From: Pseudoflavonifractor capillosus
GTDB taxonomy: Bacteria > Bacillota > Clostridia > Oscillospirales > Oscillospiraceae
DNA length: 64,000 nt
Assembly: GCF_016899775.1 (NCBI RefSeq)
Contig: NZ_JACJJE010000008.1
Location: 21,304 to 85,303 of the forward strand
Direction: 5' to 3'
Below the pieces are notes generated by a model. It worked only from the letters and a program-made list of their open reading frames with translations, did not search any database and was not told where the DNA came from. This document shows positions 11,881 through 20,786 of the stretch, piece by piece (positions within the stretch are counted from its first letter, which is position 1; every line of letters begins with the position of its first letter). The position numbers and the translations under genes were made by a program.

Positions 11881-12489
11881 CTATTCCGCCGGCCGGGCCA
11901 GGGCATACCCGTTTCCGGGGAGCTTTACATAGAGGGTTCCATCCGGCCCCTCCCACAGCATGCACCCGGCGTACTCCCGGCGGGTGGTGTACAGCTGGTC
12001 CTGGCTGTCCTCCCCCTCCAGGAAGAGCACGCCCAGCTGGCGGCTGCCCTCCGGCAGGGCGGAGGCCATCTCGCCGGTGAGGGTATACTCCCCCGCGGGG
12101 GTGCGCAGCACATCCTGGGCCGCGCCCCCCTCCTGTGAGGAGGCGCCGCCGGAGCTCTCGTCTCCAGCGGAGGGCTCCCCGGGCAGCGCCGCGCCGCTCC
12201 CCGAGCCGGAGCCGCTGTCCTGAGCGGTTCCGGCCGAATGATCTGTCTGGGATTCCTGGGCAGCGGACGAACTCCCCGCCGCGCCGGAGGTGGTGTTGTC
12301 TCCGCCGCCGCTCATGCCGAAGGGCAGATAGAGCACTGCGGCCAGCACCAGACAGGCTGCCAGCCCGCCGGCCAGGGGCCTCCAGTGGGTGAAGCGGTGT
12401 CTGCCCACGGGGAGACGGCAGTCCTCCGCCTCCTGGATCAGGTCGTCGTCCACCCGGCCGATGGCCTCCAGCAGTTCTTCCCGAGTCAT
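11881..12489 (-). CDS. Probable membrane anti-sigma factor
   Basis: 202 residues. A short cytoplasmic N-terminal part (about 1-35, MTREELLEAIGRVDDDLIQEAED) precedes one membrane helix (about 39-58, LAGGLAACLVLAAVLYLPF). A long Ser/Gly/Glu-rich linker and a small outer domain (about 125-200) follow. The start overlaps the sigma gene stop by ATGA. Single-span proteins encoded directly after ECF sigma genes usually hold the sigma factor at the membrane; that role is inferred from position and layout. The outer domain is not recognised. The HxxxCxxC zinc motif of ZAS anti-sigma factors is absent. Confidence 0.75.
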   Translation of the reverse strand: MTREELLEAIGRVDDDLIQEAEDCRLPVGRHRFTHWRPLAGGLAACLVLAAVLYLPFGMSGGGDNTTSGAAGSSSAAQESQTDHSAGTAQDSGSGSGSGAALPGEPSAGDESSGGASSQEGGAAQDVLRTPAGEYTLTGEMASALPEGSRQLGVLFLEGEDSQDQLYTTRREYAGCMLWEGPDGTLYVKLPGNGYALARPAE

Positions 12490-13046
12490 ACCGCCACCCC
12501 CTCCCGCAGCAGGACTTCCTTCAGACGCAGGCGGGTGCGGTGAAGCCTGGATTTGACCGTGTTCTCATTCATGGAAAACCGCTCCGCCAGGGCCGCGACG
12601 GAGTCCAGATACCAGTACCGCCGCAGAAACAGCACCCGGTCCAGCTGGGGCTGCTCCCGGAGGAACCGGGAGATGAGATCGGCGGTCTCCCGCTCCTCCA
12701 GGTGGTCCTCCGGCCGGCCGGGGGCGGGGAGACACTCCCCCAGTTCCTCCAGGGCCGTCTCCACCTGGGGGCCGCCCCGCTTGGCCGCCCGGTTGTACCG
12801 CCACCGGTCCAGGGACAGATTCCGGGTGAGCTTTCCAAAGAAGGCGGACAGAATGCCCGGCCGCTGGGGCGGCATGGCGTTCCAGGCCCGCAGCCAGGTG
12901 TCGTTGACGCACTCCTCCGCGTCCTGCTCCTGAGCCAGAATGTTCCGGGCGATGGAGAGGCAGAAGGCCCCGTACTTCGTCTCGCTCTCCCGGATGGCCT
13001 GCTCGGACCGGGCCCAGTACAGCTCGATGATCTGCTGATCCTCCAT
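12486..13046 (-). CDS. ECF-type sigma-70 family factor
   Basis: 186 residues with region 2 (about 10-85: ESETKYGAFCLSIARNILAQ, DAEECVNDTWLRAWNAMPP, RNLSLDRWRYNRAAKR) and region 4 (about 125-180: VLFLRRYWYLDSVAALAERF, ENTVKSRLHRTRLRLKEVL). No region 3, as expected for ECF factors. It is the first gene of a two-gene operon with a membrane anti-sigma candidate. A promoter with TGCAAC, 16 bp, CGTC lies just upstream, and the same motif faces the divergent YcdB/SLH gene. This suggests autoregulation and a cell-envelope target. Confidence 0.93.
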   Translation of the reverse strand: MEDQQIIELYWARSEQAIRESETKYGAFCLSIARNILAQEQDAEECVNDTWLRAWNAMPPQRPGILSAFFGKLTRNLSLDRWRYNRAAKRGGPQVETALEELGECLPAPGRPEDHLEERETADLISRFLREQPQLDRVLFLRRYWYLDSVAALAERFSMNENTVKSRLHRTRLRLKEVLLREGVAV

Positions 13047-13106
13047 GGTACGCTCCCCCTCCGGCCGCCGGAGACGCTCCGGCGGCTCTTTTCTCTATTA
13101 TAAAAG

Positions 13107-13132
13107 ACGACGCACCCTGGGAAAAGTTGCAC
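13107..13132 (-). promoter_or_regulatory. ECF-type promoter of the sigma operon
   Basis: On the minus strand TGCAAC (13127-13132), exactly 16 bp, then CGTC (13107-13110). SigW/SigX-type promoters have the form TGAAAC or TGTAAC, 16-17 bp, CGT/CGAC. The same boxes and spacing occur in the divergent promoter at 13168-13195. Confidence 0.7.
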
Positions 13133-13167
13133 GAGGTGAGAAAATTTTTAAGTTTTCATTAAATTTG

Positions 13168-13195
13168 TGCAACCTGGGCCGTTTTGTTTCGTCTA
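13168..13195 (+). promoter_or_regulatory. ECF-type promoter of the YcdB/SLH gene
   Basis: TGCAAC (13168-13173), 16 bp, CGTCTA (13190-13195), about 55 bp before the start codon. It matches the sigma operon promoter in both boxes and in spacing. Confidence 0.7.
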
Positions 13196-13254
13196 AAAGT
13201 ATGATAGGATACCAGTAGAAGACAGCCCGGACACACCAATGAAACGGAGGGATT

Positions 13255-15399
13255 ATGATGAAACGCACCGCAACCCTGGTTCTGGCCGCCGCGCTGGCGG
13301 CCTCCCTGGTCCTGCCCGCCGCGGCGGCGGATGAGAGCACGCAGGACGCCCGCCTGGCCCAGGTCACCCAGGCGGTGAAGGACACCCTGGACCTGGACAC
13401 CTCGGAGTACAGCTCCTTCTACGGGGAGTGCTACGACCAGACGCTGGTGAGCCAGTGGTCCCTGTACTGGGAGGGGAGTACCGGCACCCTGTCCATCGAC
13501 GCCCTGGAGGACGGGACCATCACCGGGTACTACCTGTCCCAGGAGGAGGCGGGCTCCGCCGGCCTGCCCTCCTACCCCAGCGGCGACCCCGCCCAGGCCA
13601 AAGAGACCGCCCAGGCCTTTCTGGACAAAGTGCTCTCCCCCGGCCTGGAGTCCGTCCAGCTGGAGGAGCCCTCCGGCTCTGACCGACTGGGCCGGAACCA
13701 GTACCGCTTCTCCGGCAATATTCTCTTTCACGGCCTGCCCTCCCCCCTGAACTGCTCCATCACCGTGGACGGCGGGAGCGGCCAGGTGACCAATTTCCAC
13801 CGGGATGTGTCCAACGGGACCTACCTGGGAACCGTGCCCAGTCCAGCTCCCGCCGTGACCGCCCAGGCGGCCGCCCAGAGCCTGAAAAGCTCCCTGTCCC
13901 TGAAGCTGGAGTACGTCCTGCCTGAGAACGGGGGCACCCAGGCGGTGCTGCGCTATGTGCCCGACAGCCGGGACGAGTACTACGTGGACGCCCAGACCGG
14001 CGCGCTGGTGAACCTGACCGAGCTGGAAGCAAGCATGGGCGGCATGGGCATGGGCGGCGGCAGCTCCAGCGGAGACAGCGCCGCCGGAACTCCTGAGAAC
14101 GGCCTGTCCCAGGCCGAGCAGGAGGGCATCCAGAAGCTGGAGGGGGTTCTGTCCAAGGAGGCCCTGGACGGACAGCTCCGGGCGGTGTCCCAGTACGGCC
14201 TGGGGGACTACACCCTCTCCTCCGCCTCCTACCGTCTGATCGAGGCGGCCGAGGCCCGGGAGGAGCAGGTGCTGTGCACCCTGCGCTACCTGCTGCCCGG
14301 AGAAAATGGGACCGCCTCCCGCACCTTCACGGTGGACGCCAAGACCGGTCAGGTGGAGGACCTGTGGTCCTACCTCCCCTGGGATGAGGACCAGAAGCCC
14401 AGCCTGACCCAGGCGGAGGCCCAGGAGAAGACGTCCGCTTTCCTCCAGAGCTTCTGCCCCGACCGCTCCCCCAAGCTGGCCCTGTATCAGGGACCCCAGG
14501 GGGAGGTCCAAAGCACCTACTCCTTCACCTTCGCCCGGCAGGAGAACGGGTACTTCTTCCCGGATCACTTCTACGGGGTGGAGGTATCGGCGGAGGACGG
14601 CTCTATCTGCGGGCTCTCCTACTCCTATGACGACGGGGTGACCTTCGACAGCCCGGACGGCATCGTCTCGGCCCAGACCGCCCTGGACGCCTGGATGGGT
14701 ACCTACACCGTGACCCTGGGCTATCTCCAGGTGCCGGAGAAGCTCTCCGCCGGCGACCCCGAGGCCGCCCCCTACCTCCAGCTGGGGCTGACCGCCTTCT
14801 ACCGGCTGAAGCTGGGCTACGGCCTGGACCGGGAGGGCTCCTGCCTGGGGGTGGACGCCAAGACCGGCCAACCTGTCCAGCGGGAGACCGCCGCCGCATC
14901 CGGACTGACCTACTCCGACCTGTCCGGCCACTGGGCCCGGGGGGCCATTGAGGCCCTGGCCCGGTACAACGTGGGCTACGACGGCGGGACCTTTGCCCCC
15001 GGGCAGGCCATGACCCAGTGGGACATGGTGGCCCTGCTCTTCAGCGTGGAGAACTACCCCCTGGCCCCCGCCGCCGCCACCCGGCAGGAGCGGGACATGG
15101 CCTACGCCGCCGCCTACCGCACAGGGGCCCTCACCCGCGCCCAGCGCCAGGACGACGCCCCCCTCACCCGGAGCCAGGCGGTAAAGCTGCTCCTCAACGC
15201 CGAAGGCCTCACGGCCGCCGCCCAGCTGACGGGCATCTACACCTGCTCCTACACGGACAAGGCCGCCATCCCCTCGGAGGATCTGGGCTACGCCGCCCTG
15301 GCCCAGGGCATCGGCATGGTCCAGGGCGCCTGGGCGGGAGACCGGACCGCCACCCGGGCGGAGGGGGCCGTGATGCTCCACAAGCTGTTGGCGTGGTGA
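13255..15399 (+). CDS. Secreted YcdB/YcdC-domain protein with S-layer homology region
   Basis: 714 residues. A signal peptide (about 1-25) ends in AAAA. Two long YcdB/YcdC-type repeats with PepSY-like turns follow (YVDAQTGALVNL, FTVDAKTGQVEDLWSY, GVDAKTGQPVQR). The C terminus (about 545-714) is an S-layer homology region (YSDLSGHWARGAIEALARYN, GTFAPGQAMTQWDMVALLF) that should bind secondary cell-wall polymer. Tandem ATGs at 13255 and 13258 follow GGAGG; the second has better spacing. The gene is divergent from an ECF sigma operon and has a matching ECF promoter, so it is a likely envelope-stress or sigma target. The enzymatic role, if any, is unknown. Confidence 0.85.
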   Translation: MMKRTATLVLAAALAASLVLPAAAADESTQDARLAQVTQAVKDTLDLDTSEYSSFYGECYDQTLVSQWSLYWEGSTGTLSIDALEDGTITGYYLSQEEAGSAGLPSYPSGDPAQAKETAQAFLDKVLSPGLESVQLEEPSGSDRLGRNQYRFSGNILFHGLPSPLNCSITVDGGSGQVTNFHRDVSNGTYLGTVPSPAPAVTAQAAAQSLKSSLSLKLEYVLPENGGTQAVLRYVPDSRDEYYVDAQTGALVNLTELEASMGGMGMGGGSSSGDSAAGTPENGLSQAEQEGIQKLEGVLSKEALDGQLRAVSQYGLGDYTLSSASYRLIEAAEAREEQVLCTLRYLLPGENGTASRTFTVDAKTGQVEDLWSYLPWDEDQKPSLTQAEAQEKTSAFLQSFCPDRSPKLALYQGPQGEVQSTYSFTFARQENGYFFPDHFYGVEVSAEDGSICGLSYSYDDGVTFDSPDGIVSAQTALDAWMGTYTVTLGYLQVPEKLSAGDPEAAPYLQLGLTAFYRLKLGYGLDREGSCLGVDAKTGQPVQRETAAASGLTYSDLSGHWARGAIEALARYNVGYDGGTFAPGQAMTQWDMVALLFSVENYPLAPAAATRQERDMAYAAAYRTGALTRAQRQDDAPLTRSQAVKLLLNAEGLTAAAQLTGIYTCSYTDKAAIPSEDLGYAALAQGIGMVQGAWAGDRTATRAEGAVMLHKLLAW

Positions 15400-15441
15400 G
15401 CTGCCCGGCCCGCGCCCCGGAACTGAGATAGAATCGGCCAT

Positions 15442-15476
15442 AATTCCGCTTTTCTCACAAGAAAAGCGGAATTTTT
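15442..15476 (+). terminator. Terminator after the YcdB/SLH gene
   Basis: A perfect 14-bp stem (15442-15455 with 15460-15473), a 4-nt loop and a T run. Confidence 0.88.
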
Positions 15477-15608
15477 ATGGAAAAATGCGGCGGATTTTTT
15501 CCGTTCTCCCCTGTTCAAACCGGATGGAATATGGTAAGATGGACGCTGTACGCATTCGCGTCGCTTTACTACTCTGTTTTTGGATTGAATTGAAAAAAGG
15601 AGTTTACC

Positions 15609-17204
15609 ATGATCACGGTCACCGATCTGAGCTTGAACTACAGCGGCACCCCGCTCTTCTCCCACGTGGACCTGCAGTTTTTGCGGGGCAACTGCTACGG
15701 CATCATCGGCGCCAACGGCGCCGGCAAGTCCACCTTTCTGAAGATCCTCTCCGGGGAACTGGAGCCCAGCACCGGCGAGGTGTCCATCCTGCCCAACGTG
15801 CGCATGTCGGTTCTGAAGCAGGACCAGAACGCCTACGACGCCTACAACGTCATGGACACGGTCATCATGGGCAACCAGCGCCTGTATGACATCGGCAAGG
15901 AGAAGGAGGCCATCTACGCCAAGGAGGAGATGACCGACGAGGACGGCATGCGGGCCTGCGAGCTGGAGGAGGAGTACGCCGAGCTGGGCGGCTGGGAGGC
16001 CGAGAGCGACGCCAGCCGCATCCTCCAGGGCCTGGGCATCGGCACCGAGCTCCACTATAACGACATGGCCACCCTGGACGCCCGGCTGAAGGTGAAGGTC
16101 CTGCTGGCCCAGGCGCTGTTCGGCAATCCCGACCTGCTGATGATGGACGAGCCCACCAACAACCTGGACATCGACGCGGTGAACTGGCTGGAGGACTTTT
16201 TGCTGGACTTCGAGGGCACCGTCATCGTGGTGTCCCACGACCGGCACTTCCTGAACACCGTGTGCACCCACATCGTGGACATTGACTACAACAAGATCAA
16301 GATGTACGTGGGCAACTACGACTTCTGGTACGAGTCCTCCCAGCTGGTGCAGCAGCTTATCAAGAACCAGAACAAGCGCAACGAGGAGAAGATCAAGGAG
16401 CTCCAGGACTTCATCTCCCGCTTCTCCGCCAACAAGTCCAAGTCCAAGCAGGCCACCGCCCGGAGAAAACTGCTGGACAAGCTCACCGTGGAGGAGATGC
16501 CCGCCTCCTCCCGCCGCTACCCCTGGGTGGCCTTCTCCCCCGACCGGGAGGTGGGCAAGGACATCCTCTTTGTCACCGACGTGAGCAAGACCATCGACGG
16601 GGTGAAGGTGCTGGACAAGGTGTCCTTCATCGTGGGCCACGGGGACAAGATCGCCTTTGTGGGCGACAACGAGAACGCCCACACCGCCCTGTTCAAGATC
16701 CTGGCCGGGGAGATGGAGCCCGACGAGGGCACCGTGAAGTGGGGCCAGACGGCCACCTTCTCCTACTTCCCCAAGGACAACACCCCCTACTTCCAGGACA
16801 ACGACGACAACCTGGTGCAGTGGCTGCGCCAGTATTCCAGCGACCCCCAGGAGCAGTATCTCCGCGGCTTTTTAGGCCGGATGCTCTTCTCCGGGGACGA
16901 GGTATATAAGCCGGTCAAGGTTCTCTCCGGCGGCGAGAAGGTCCGGTGCATGCTCTCCCGGATGATGCTCTCCGGGGCCAACGTGCTCATGCTGGACCAG
17001 CCCACCAACCACCTGGACCTGGAGTCCATCGCCGCCCTGAACAAGGGCCTGGAGGCGGTGAAGTGCAACGTGCTGGTGGCCTCCCACGACCACCAGCTGA
17101 TCCAGACCGTGTGTAACCGGATCTTTGACTTTACCCCGGACGGGAAGCTCATCGACCGGATGATGACCTACGACGAATATTTGGAGAGCCAGAAGGCGGA
17201 GTAA
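15609..17204 (+). CDS. ABC-F family ATPase with degenerate second site
   Basis: 531 residues with two ABC domains and no membrane segments, as in ribosome-associated ABC-F proteins (YbiT/YkpA-like). Domain 1 has Walker A GANGAGKST and Walker B LLMMDEPTNNLD, but its signature region reads LDARLKVKVLLAQ instead of LSGGQ. An ABC-F linker with many charged residues (about 235-310) follows. Domain 2 has signature LSGGEKVRCMLSR, but its Walker A is GDNENAHTAL, lacking the Lys, and Walker B reads MLDQPTNHLD with Gln for the catalytic Glu. One composite site therefore looks catalytically weak. The gene stands alone between two terminators. Antibiotic resistance should not be assumed. Confidence 0.9.
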   Translation: MITVTDLSLNYSGTPLFSHVDLQFLRGNCYGIIGANGAGKSTFLKILSGELEPSTGEVSILPNVRMSVLKQDQNAYDAYNVMDTVIMGNQRLYDIGKEKEAIYAKEEMTDEDGMRACELEEEYAELGGWEAESDASRILQGLGIGTELHYNDMATLDARLKVKVLLAQALFGNPDLLMMDEPTNNLDIDAVNWLEDFLLDFEGTVIVVSHDRHFLNTVCTHIVDIDYNKIKMYVGNYDFWYESSQLVQQLIKNQNKRNEEKIKELQDFISRFSANKSKSKQATARRKLLDKLTVEEMPASSRRYPWVAFSPDREVGKDILFVTDVSKTIDGVKVLDKVSFIVGHGDKIAFVGDNENAHTALFKILAGEMEPDEGTVKWGQTATFSYFPKDNTPYFQDNDDNLVQWLRQYSSDPQEQYLRGFLGRMLFSGDEVYKPVKVLSGGEKVRCMLSRMMLSGANVLMLDQPTNHLDLESIAALNKGLEAVKCNVLVASHDHQLIQTVCNRIFDFTPDGKLIDRMMTYDEYLESQKAE

Positions 17205-17223
17205 ACCCGCCGGTTTGAAAAGG

Positions 17224-17261
17224 AGCTCCGCTGTCCCCGCTGGGACGGCGGAGCTTTTTTG
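17224..17261 (+). terminator. Terminator after the ABC-F gene
   Basis: Stem AGCTCCGC-GTCCC pairs with GGGAC-GCGGAGCT, with single unpaired bases and a CGCT loop, followed by six T. Confidence 0.85.
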
Positions 17262-17296
17262 CCCTACCGGCTTGTGGAAAATTCTGACGATCCCCC

Positions 17297-17325
17297 TTGC
17301 GCATTTTCCGCCTGGGGCGTACAAT
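17297..17325 (+). promoter_or_regulatory. Vegetative promoter of the MoxR/VWA operon
   Basis: TTGCGC (17297-17302), 17 bp, TACAAT (17320-17325). It is about 80 bp before the MoxR start and directly after the upstream terminator. Confidence 0.65.
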
Positions 17326-17404
17326 ACGGAACGGGCCCGCAGAGCCCTGGAGGCTGCCTCCAGGCGGCGGACGCGGGCCGAGGCATACATGAGGAGTTTG
17401 TACC

Positions 17405-18325
17405 ATGGATATTTGGAAGGAATTAGCGGACGAGGGCGTGGACAAGGGCCTGCTGGAGGAGATGCAGGCCTTCCGGGCCTCCCACCCGGTGCCGGAGGAG
17501 GCCCGGGGGCGGGTCCCCACCCCCCGCTTTTTATACTACGGAAAAGAGATCTGGGAGGGGGCGGCCGCCGCCCTCCTGTGCGGACAGCACCTGCTGCTGG
17601 CCGGCCCCAAGGCCACGGGCAAGAACGTGCTGGCCGAGAACCTGGCCGCCGCCTTCGGCCGGCCCAGCTGGGACGTGTCCATGTACGTAAATGTGGACGC
17701 GGCCTCCCTGGTGGGGGCGGACACCCTGAAGGACGGGGAGGTGGTGTTCCGGGAGGGCCCCATCTCCAAGTGCGCCCGGCTGGGGGGCTTCGGGGTGCTG
17801 GACGAGGTGAACATGGCCAAGAACGAGGCCCTGGCCGTCCTCCACGCCACCCTGGACTTCCGTCGGGTCATCGACGTGCCCGGGTATGACCGGATCGTGC
17901 TGGACGACGCCGCCCGCTTCATCGGCACCATGAACTACGGCTACGCCGGCACCCGGGAGCTGAACGAGGCCCTGGTGTCCCGGTTCGTGGTCATGGACAT
18001 GCCGGTGATCTCCCCGGAGAACCTGGAAAAGCTGCTGCTGCGGGGCTTCCCCCAGATGAAGCACACCTGGGTGGAGCAGTTCTCTGCCCTCTTTGGGGAT
18101 TTGCGGCAGAAGTGCGACAGCTCGGAGATCTCCACCAAGGCCCTGGACCTGCGGGGGCTGCTGTCCGCCCTGCACCTGATGGAAAAGGGTATCCCCTCCG
18201 GCCAGGCCCTGGAGCTGGGCATCATCAACAAGGCCTTCGACCCCTTCGAGCGTCAGCTGGTGGCCGACGCGGTGTGGGCCCGCATCCCCCGGGACGCGGA
18301 CCGCTCCAAGCTGTTCGAGGGCTGA
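17405..18325 (+). CDS. MoxR-type AAA+ ATPase
   Basis: 306 residues. The AAA+ core has Walker A GPKATGKN near residue 67, Walker B GFGVLDEVNMAKNEALAVL, a sensor 1 segment with TMNYGY, and an Arg-finger region near LNEALVSRFVVMDMP. The ribosome site is GAGGAG. It is the first gene of a two-gene operon with a VWA-domain protein starting one base after its stop. MoxR ATPases and VWA partners commonly work together in metal insertion or protein-complex remodelling (as in RavA-ViaA). The client here is unknown. Confidence 0.85.
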   Translation: MDIWKELADEGVDKGLLEEMQAFRASHPVPEEARGRVPTPRFLYYGKEIWEGAAAALLCGQHLLLAGPKATGKNVLAENLAAAFGRPSWDVSMYVNVDAASLVGADTLKDGEVVFREGPISKCARLGGFGVLDEVNMAKNEALAVLHATLDFRRVIDVPGYDRIVLDDAARFIGTMNYGYAGTRELNEALVSRFVVMDMPVISPENLEKLLLRGFPQMKHTWVEQFSALFGDLRQKCDSSEISTKALDLRGLLSALHLMEKGIPSGQALELGIINKAFDPFERQLVADAVWARIPRDADRSKLFEG

Positions 18326-18326
18326 T

Positions 18327-20051
18327 ATGGACCGGGAAGACATTGAGAGCCGCCGGGCGGAAAACCAGTTCTGGAACGGGGCGGAGAACTACCAGCTTCG
18401 GTCCGACTTTCAGATGTACCGTCCGGACGGCGAGGCGGACCTGTACTTCAACACCATCATCGGCCTGGTGTACCGCCTCTATGACTACGAGCGGCTCAGG
18501 CCCCTGTTCAACACCTTCCAGAGCCAGACCAGCGGGGCCTTCTACACCGACCTGTTTTGGCTGGGCCTGGAGGGGGTGGTCTTCCGGCGGGCGGCGGCGG
18601 ACCGGCCGGTGCTGGAGGACCTGCGGCGGCAGTACGCCCTCCAGGTGACGGCCCAGCCCCGGAAGTCCGCCGAGCGGGAGGGCATCCACAACCTGCGCTG
18701 GCTGTGGTTCCGGCGGGCCCTGGGGGACCCTGCCCAGGAGGATTCCTGGGAGAAGGGGGTGCTGGACGACCTGACCTTCCCCGTGGGCTGTAGCGAGGAG
18801 GAGCTCACCGGCCGGATGGAGGCCCTCCTGCACAAGTGGTTCCACCGGGCCCGGCGGAGCGTCACCGACCGGCAGTGGGCCGCCTTTGCCGGCCGGGACA
18901 TCTTCCACAAGGGCAAGAAGCGAAGCGGCCTGGTGAGCGGCAATGCCCTGCGCCGCCTGGGGGAGCCCGGCGGCGGGCCGGTGGAGGAGGAGGGCCGGAA
19001 GCGCTTCTGGCAGAAAAATTTCCTTCTCCGCCTGGGCCAGGGTCAGACCCGGGAGCAGGTTTTGCGGGAATATGTGGAGAACTGCTTCGGGGTGTCCATG
19101 TTTCCCCCCTCGGAAACGGCGGCGGCGGAGAAGGCCCTGTGCACCGGAAACCACAAAAACTGCCGCCTCCACTTTACCAAAGGCGTGCTGCCCGCCCGAA
19201 GCGTGAGCAAGGAGACCGCCTGGGAGCGGGACATGTTCCAGCGCCAGCGAGAGAAGAACCGGGCATACTACCAGGCGCGCCTGGTGCAGAACCAGCACAT
19301 CCTCTCCCAGCTGGCCCAGCAGCTGCAAAATACCATCCTGCTCCAGTCGGACGTCACCGACAGCCGCACCCGGGCCGGCAGCCTTCAGCCCCGCCTGGCC
19401 TGGCGGGCGGGCGCCCTTCAGGACGGCCGGGTGTTTGTCCAGCGGCAGCAGAGCGAGCTGGGGGACCTGTCGGTGGACATCCTGCTGGACGCCTCCGCCT
19501 CCCAGAACCAGCAGCAGGAGAAGCTGTCCACCCAGGCCTATTTAATTGCCGCCGCCCTCACCCGGTGTCAGATCCCGGTGCGGGTGTCCTCCTTCTGCTC
19601 GGTGAGCGGCTGCACCGTGATCCGCATTTTCCGGGACTATCAGGAGGCGGGGAAGAACGGCGCTATCTTCGACTATGTGTCCGCCGGGTGGAACCGGGAC
19701 GGCCTGGCGCTGCGGGCCATGGACTGGCTCATGGAGCGGGAGCAGAGCGACCACCGGCTCCTCATTCTCCTGTCCGACGCCAACCCCAACGACGACCAGA
19801 AGATCCCCAACCCGGGCATGCTCCCCGGGGGCCGGGACTACGGGGGCAAGCTGGGGGTCCAGGACGCCGCCGACGAGGCGGGAAAGCTGCGCAAGCACGG
19901 CCTCTCCCCCGTGTGCATCTTCACCGGCAGCGACCGGGAGCTGCCCAACGCCCGGCAGATCTACGGCAAGGAGCTCTTGCGCATCCCCTCCATCGGCTGG
20001 TTTGCCGACGCGGTGGGCAAGCTCATTCAGGGCCGCATCCAGGCCATGTAG
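18327..20051 (+). CDS. VWA-domain partner of the MoxR ATPase
   Basis: 574 residues, no signal peptide or membrane helix. The N-terminal 300 residues are charged and helical and not recognised. The C-terminal von Willebrand factor A region (about 365-570) has a MIDAS start DILLDASASQNQQQEKLS and later LLILLSDANPNDD. The start lies one base after the MoxR stop, so the two proteins are likely made in fixed ratio and work as a pair in the cytoplasm. The gene ends at a bidirectional terminator. The CobT/ViaA/YehP-type layout (helical N terminus, C-terminal VWA) fits, but a chelatase role is only a possibility. Confidence 0.8.
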   Translation: MDREDIESRRAENQFWNGAENYQLRSDFQMYRPDGEADLYFNTIIGLVYRLYDYERLRPLFNTFQSQTSGAFYTDLFWLGLEGVVFRRAAADRPVLEDLRRQYALQVTAQPRKSAEREGIHNLRWLWFRRALGDPAQEDSWEKGVLDDLTFPVGCSEEELTGRMEALLHKWFHRARRSVTDRQWAAFAGRDIFHKGKKRSGLVSGNALRRLGEPGGGPVEEEGRKRFWQKNFLLRLGQGQTREQVLREYVENCFGVSMFPPSETAAAEKALCTGNHKNCRLHFTKGVLPARSVSKETAWERDMFQRQREKNRAYYQARLVQNQHILSQLAQQLQNTILLQSDVTDSRTRAGSLQPRLAWRAGALQDGRVFVQRQQSELGDLSVDILLDASASQNQQQEKLSTQAYLIAAALTRCQIPVRVSSFCSVSGCTVIRIFRDYQEAGKNGAIFDYVSAGWNRDGLALRAMDWLMEREQSDHRLLILLSDANPNDDQKIPNPGMLPGGRDYGGKLGVQDAADEAGKLRKHGLSPVCIFTGSDRELPNARQIYGKELLRIPSIGWFADAVGKLIQGRIQAM

Positions 20052-20052
20052 A

Positions 20053-20100
20053 AACAAAAAACAGCTTGACGGACCGGCGTCCGCCAAGCTGTTTTTGTTT
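20053..20100. terminator. Bidirectional terminator
   Basis: Stem AAAACAGCTTG/CAAGCTGTTTT with an inner CGGA/TCCG stem and A/T runs on both sides, between the convergent VWA and DUF4230 genes. Confidence 0.88.
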
Positions 20101-20107
20101 GTTTTTG

Positions 20108-20746
20108 TTATGTCTCCGCCTCTGCCGTCCGGACCTCCAGGGCCTGCCCCTCGTCCAGGAGGGGGGTGAGCAGACCGGTCACCGCCACATCCGCCTGGTC
20201 CTGGGCCTGGGTGAGGAGGCCGGCCTGGAGGGCCTTCTCCTCCATCTCCCCCTGCTGATCGGCCTGAAAGCCGCTGTAGTCCTCAATGGTGATGGGGTTG
20301 AAGATGCTGCGGGTCTCGTCGAAGACCTCCAGGCTGTCCGGGTCAATCTCATGGGAGAGGATCTGGGCTGCGGGGAGGGTGACGGTCACCTGCTCACCGG
20401 TTACCTCCACCTGGGCCTGGCTCAGGTCCACCCCGGCGGTGATGACCCCGCTGTAGGACACGATAAACCGGCTGGTGGTGAAGGGGATCCGAACGCCGTA
20501 AAAGTCGCTTCCCCGCTCAAACTGCCCCATATTGGTATAGGCGTACTGGGTGGTGGCCAGCCGGCTGATCTGCTGGAGCTGGTGCTCCACGGTGACAGAC
20601 GACAGCTGGGGCGCCTCCTCCTGGGAGCGGCCGCCGGTGAAGAAGCCCGCGCCGAAGCACACCGCCGCCAGCGCCACGCCGGCCAGGATCAGAGACACGC
20701 CGCTTTTCAGCGAGCGCAGGGGGTGGATTCCGGTATTGTCCGCCAT
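20108..20746 (-). CDS. DUF4230 membrane-anchored protein
   Basis: 212 residues. One N-terminal membrane helix (about 14-36, VSLILAGVALAAVCFGAGFF) is followed by an outer domain of the DUF4230 type: RLATTQYAYTNMGQFERGSD, FIVSYSGVITAGVDLSQAQV and LPAAQILSHEIDPDSLEVFD. The function of the family is not known. It lies upstream of azlD on the minus strand only in map order; it is transcribed after azlCD and may share their transcript. Confidence 0.75.
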   Translation of the reverse strand: MADNTGIHPLRSLKSGVSLILAGVALAAVCFGAGFFTGGRSQEEAPQLSSVTVEHQLQQISRLATTQYAYTNMGQFERGSDFYGVRIPFTTSRFIVSYSGVITAGVDLSQAQVEVTGEQVTVTLPAAQILSHEIDPDSLEVFDETRSIFNPITIEDYSGFQADQQGEMEEKALQAGLLTQAQDQADVAVTGLLTPLLDEGQALEVRTAEAET

Positions 20747-20786
20747 ATAGGCGCCTCCTTTTCTCTCGTCTCAGGGGAAAGGGCCG

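Noticed and set aside
13159..15441. Long minus-strand frame (760 codons) opposite the YcdB/SLH gene
   Set aside because: A by-product of high GC; Gly/Val/Leu-rich with no domain, while the plus strand has signal peptide, SLH region and ribosome site.
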